This document shows, piece after piece, positions 53,837 through 53,959 of a stretch of DNA of 53,959 bases (within the stretch, counting starts at the first letter, position 1; every line of letters begins with the position of its first letter). Where the stretch lies: positions 1 through 53,959 of the forward strand of contig QMKX01000009.1 of NCBI GenBank assembly GCA_003643835.1, given 5' to 3'. The notes below the pieces were generated by a model. That model had not been told where the DNA came from. It saw only the letters and a list, made by a program, of their open reading frames with translations, and made no database searches. The translations under genes were made by a program, and so were the position numbers. Source of the stretch: Campylobacterota bacterium (lineage in GTDB: Bacteria > Campylobacterota > Campylobacteria > Campylobacterales > Arcobacteraceae).

Positions 53837-53959
53837 AGTGAGACATCTATAGTAGCAACTCGCTTGCTACCACGAGTTAGAGAGCGAAACAGATTTTATA
53901 TCTGTGAAGTGATAGCACGAGTGAGACATCTATAGTAGCAACTCGCTTGCTACCACGAG
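53837..53959. repeat. Right-end structured tandem repeat, unit R2 (83-nt period)
   Basis: A 40-nt block beginning AGTGAGACATC at 53837-53876 recurs exactly at 53920-53959, where the window ends, giving a period of 83 bases. Within the unit are GTAGCAA-CTCGC-TTGCTAC (53852-53870), AACTCG/CGAGTT, and ACAGAT-TTTAT-ATCTGT (53889-53905). The array probably continues beyond the edge. No reading frame. Confidence 0.8.

Noticed and set aside
49828-53959. An integron-like cassette array with attC sites
   Set aside because: The hairpins lack the attC core (RYYYAAC and GTTRRRY), genes face both ways, and no integrase is present.
53837-53959. A CRISPR array at the right edge
   Set aside because: The repeated block is 40 nt but the intervening part is itself a conserved structured sequence shared with R1, not a unique spacer, and no cas gene is near.

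Overview
The window is an AT-rich bacterial chromosome segment that most likely comes from a Campylobacterota (epsilonproteobacterial) genome; I cannot name the genus. Pointers are a fused IspD-IspF, futalosine-pathway menaquinone genes, the order leuS-lptE-folC, adjacent pdxJ and pdxA, a lineage-type Y-family polymerase, and tightly overlapping genes with many GTG and TTG starts. No rRNA, tRNA, CRISPR array or intact transposase is visible.

Layout. 1-351 is the 5' part of a surface lipoprotein gene with a G8 tract. 616-6021 is a run of overlapping housekeeping genes (leuS, lptE, folC, cysE, rsmG). A two-gene AAA ATPase plus PD-(D/E)XK-like nuclease module (6059-7595) follows, set between two exact 18-bp direct repeats. 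Then come guaA, an unknown protein with a nuclease-like core, gatA, a PLP aminotransferase and gap (7644-13858), a TAXI-type TRAP transporter (13964-17703) and a Y-family polymerase (17762-19027). 19021-19512 holds a structured 66-nt repeat and a 307-bp MITE-like element with TTAA flanks. 19507-21569 (minus) encodes three exported paralogues, two with FISUMP domains. dnaG, pdxJ and pdxA follow, then a minus-strand operon (ferredoxin, panD, ybaB, ispA, bioD), a TIGR02757-like gene, a ModC-like ATPase, an aminofutalosine deaminase, a MqnD-like gene, groEL-groES with a CIRCE operator, ispDF, pyrG and a degenerate uracil-DNA glycosylase. The plus-strand radA-to-tilS run and the minus-strand trpE, SPOR protein, glyA and AsmA-like genes lead to mltG.

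From 49828 to the right edge the window changes character. It is gene-poor and built from repeats, with only a HlyD-like adaptor, serB and several tiny membrane proteins. Repeats include three 66-nt hairpin elements with compensatory base changes, short 23-nt derivatives, and an 83-85-nt repeat unit carrying two hairpins that continues off the edge.

The strongest candidates for something undescribed are (1) the direct-repeat-flanked ATPase/nuclease pair, (2) the two structured repeat families, (3) the paired tiny membrane proteins lying among them, one copy of which looks frameshifted, and (4) at least two biosynthetic genes (pdxA, trpE) with no ATG, GTG or TTG at the N-terminus their family requires, plus a TIGR02757-like gene with the same problem. 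All functions are inferred by reading the translated sequences; no searches were run.
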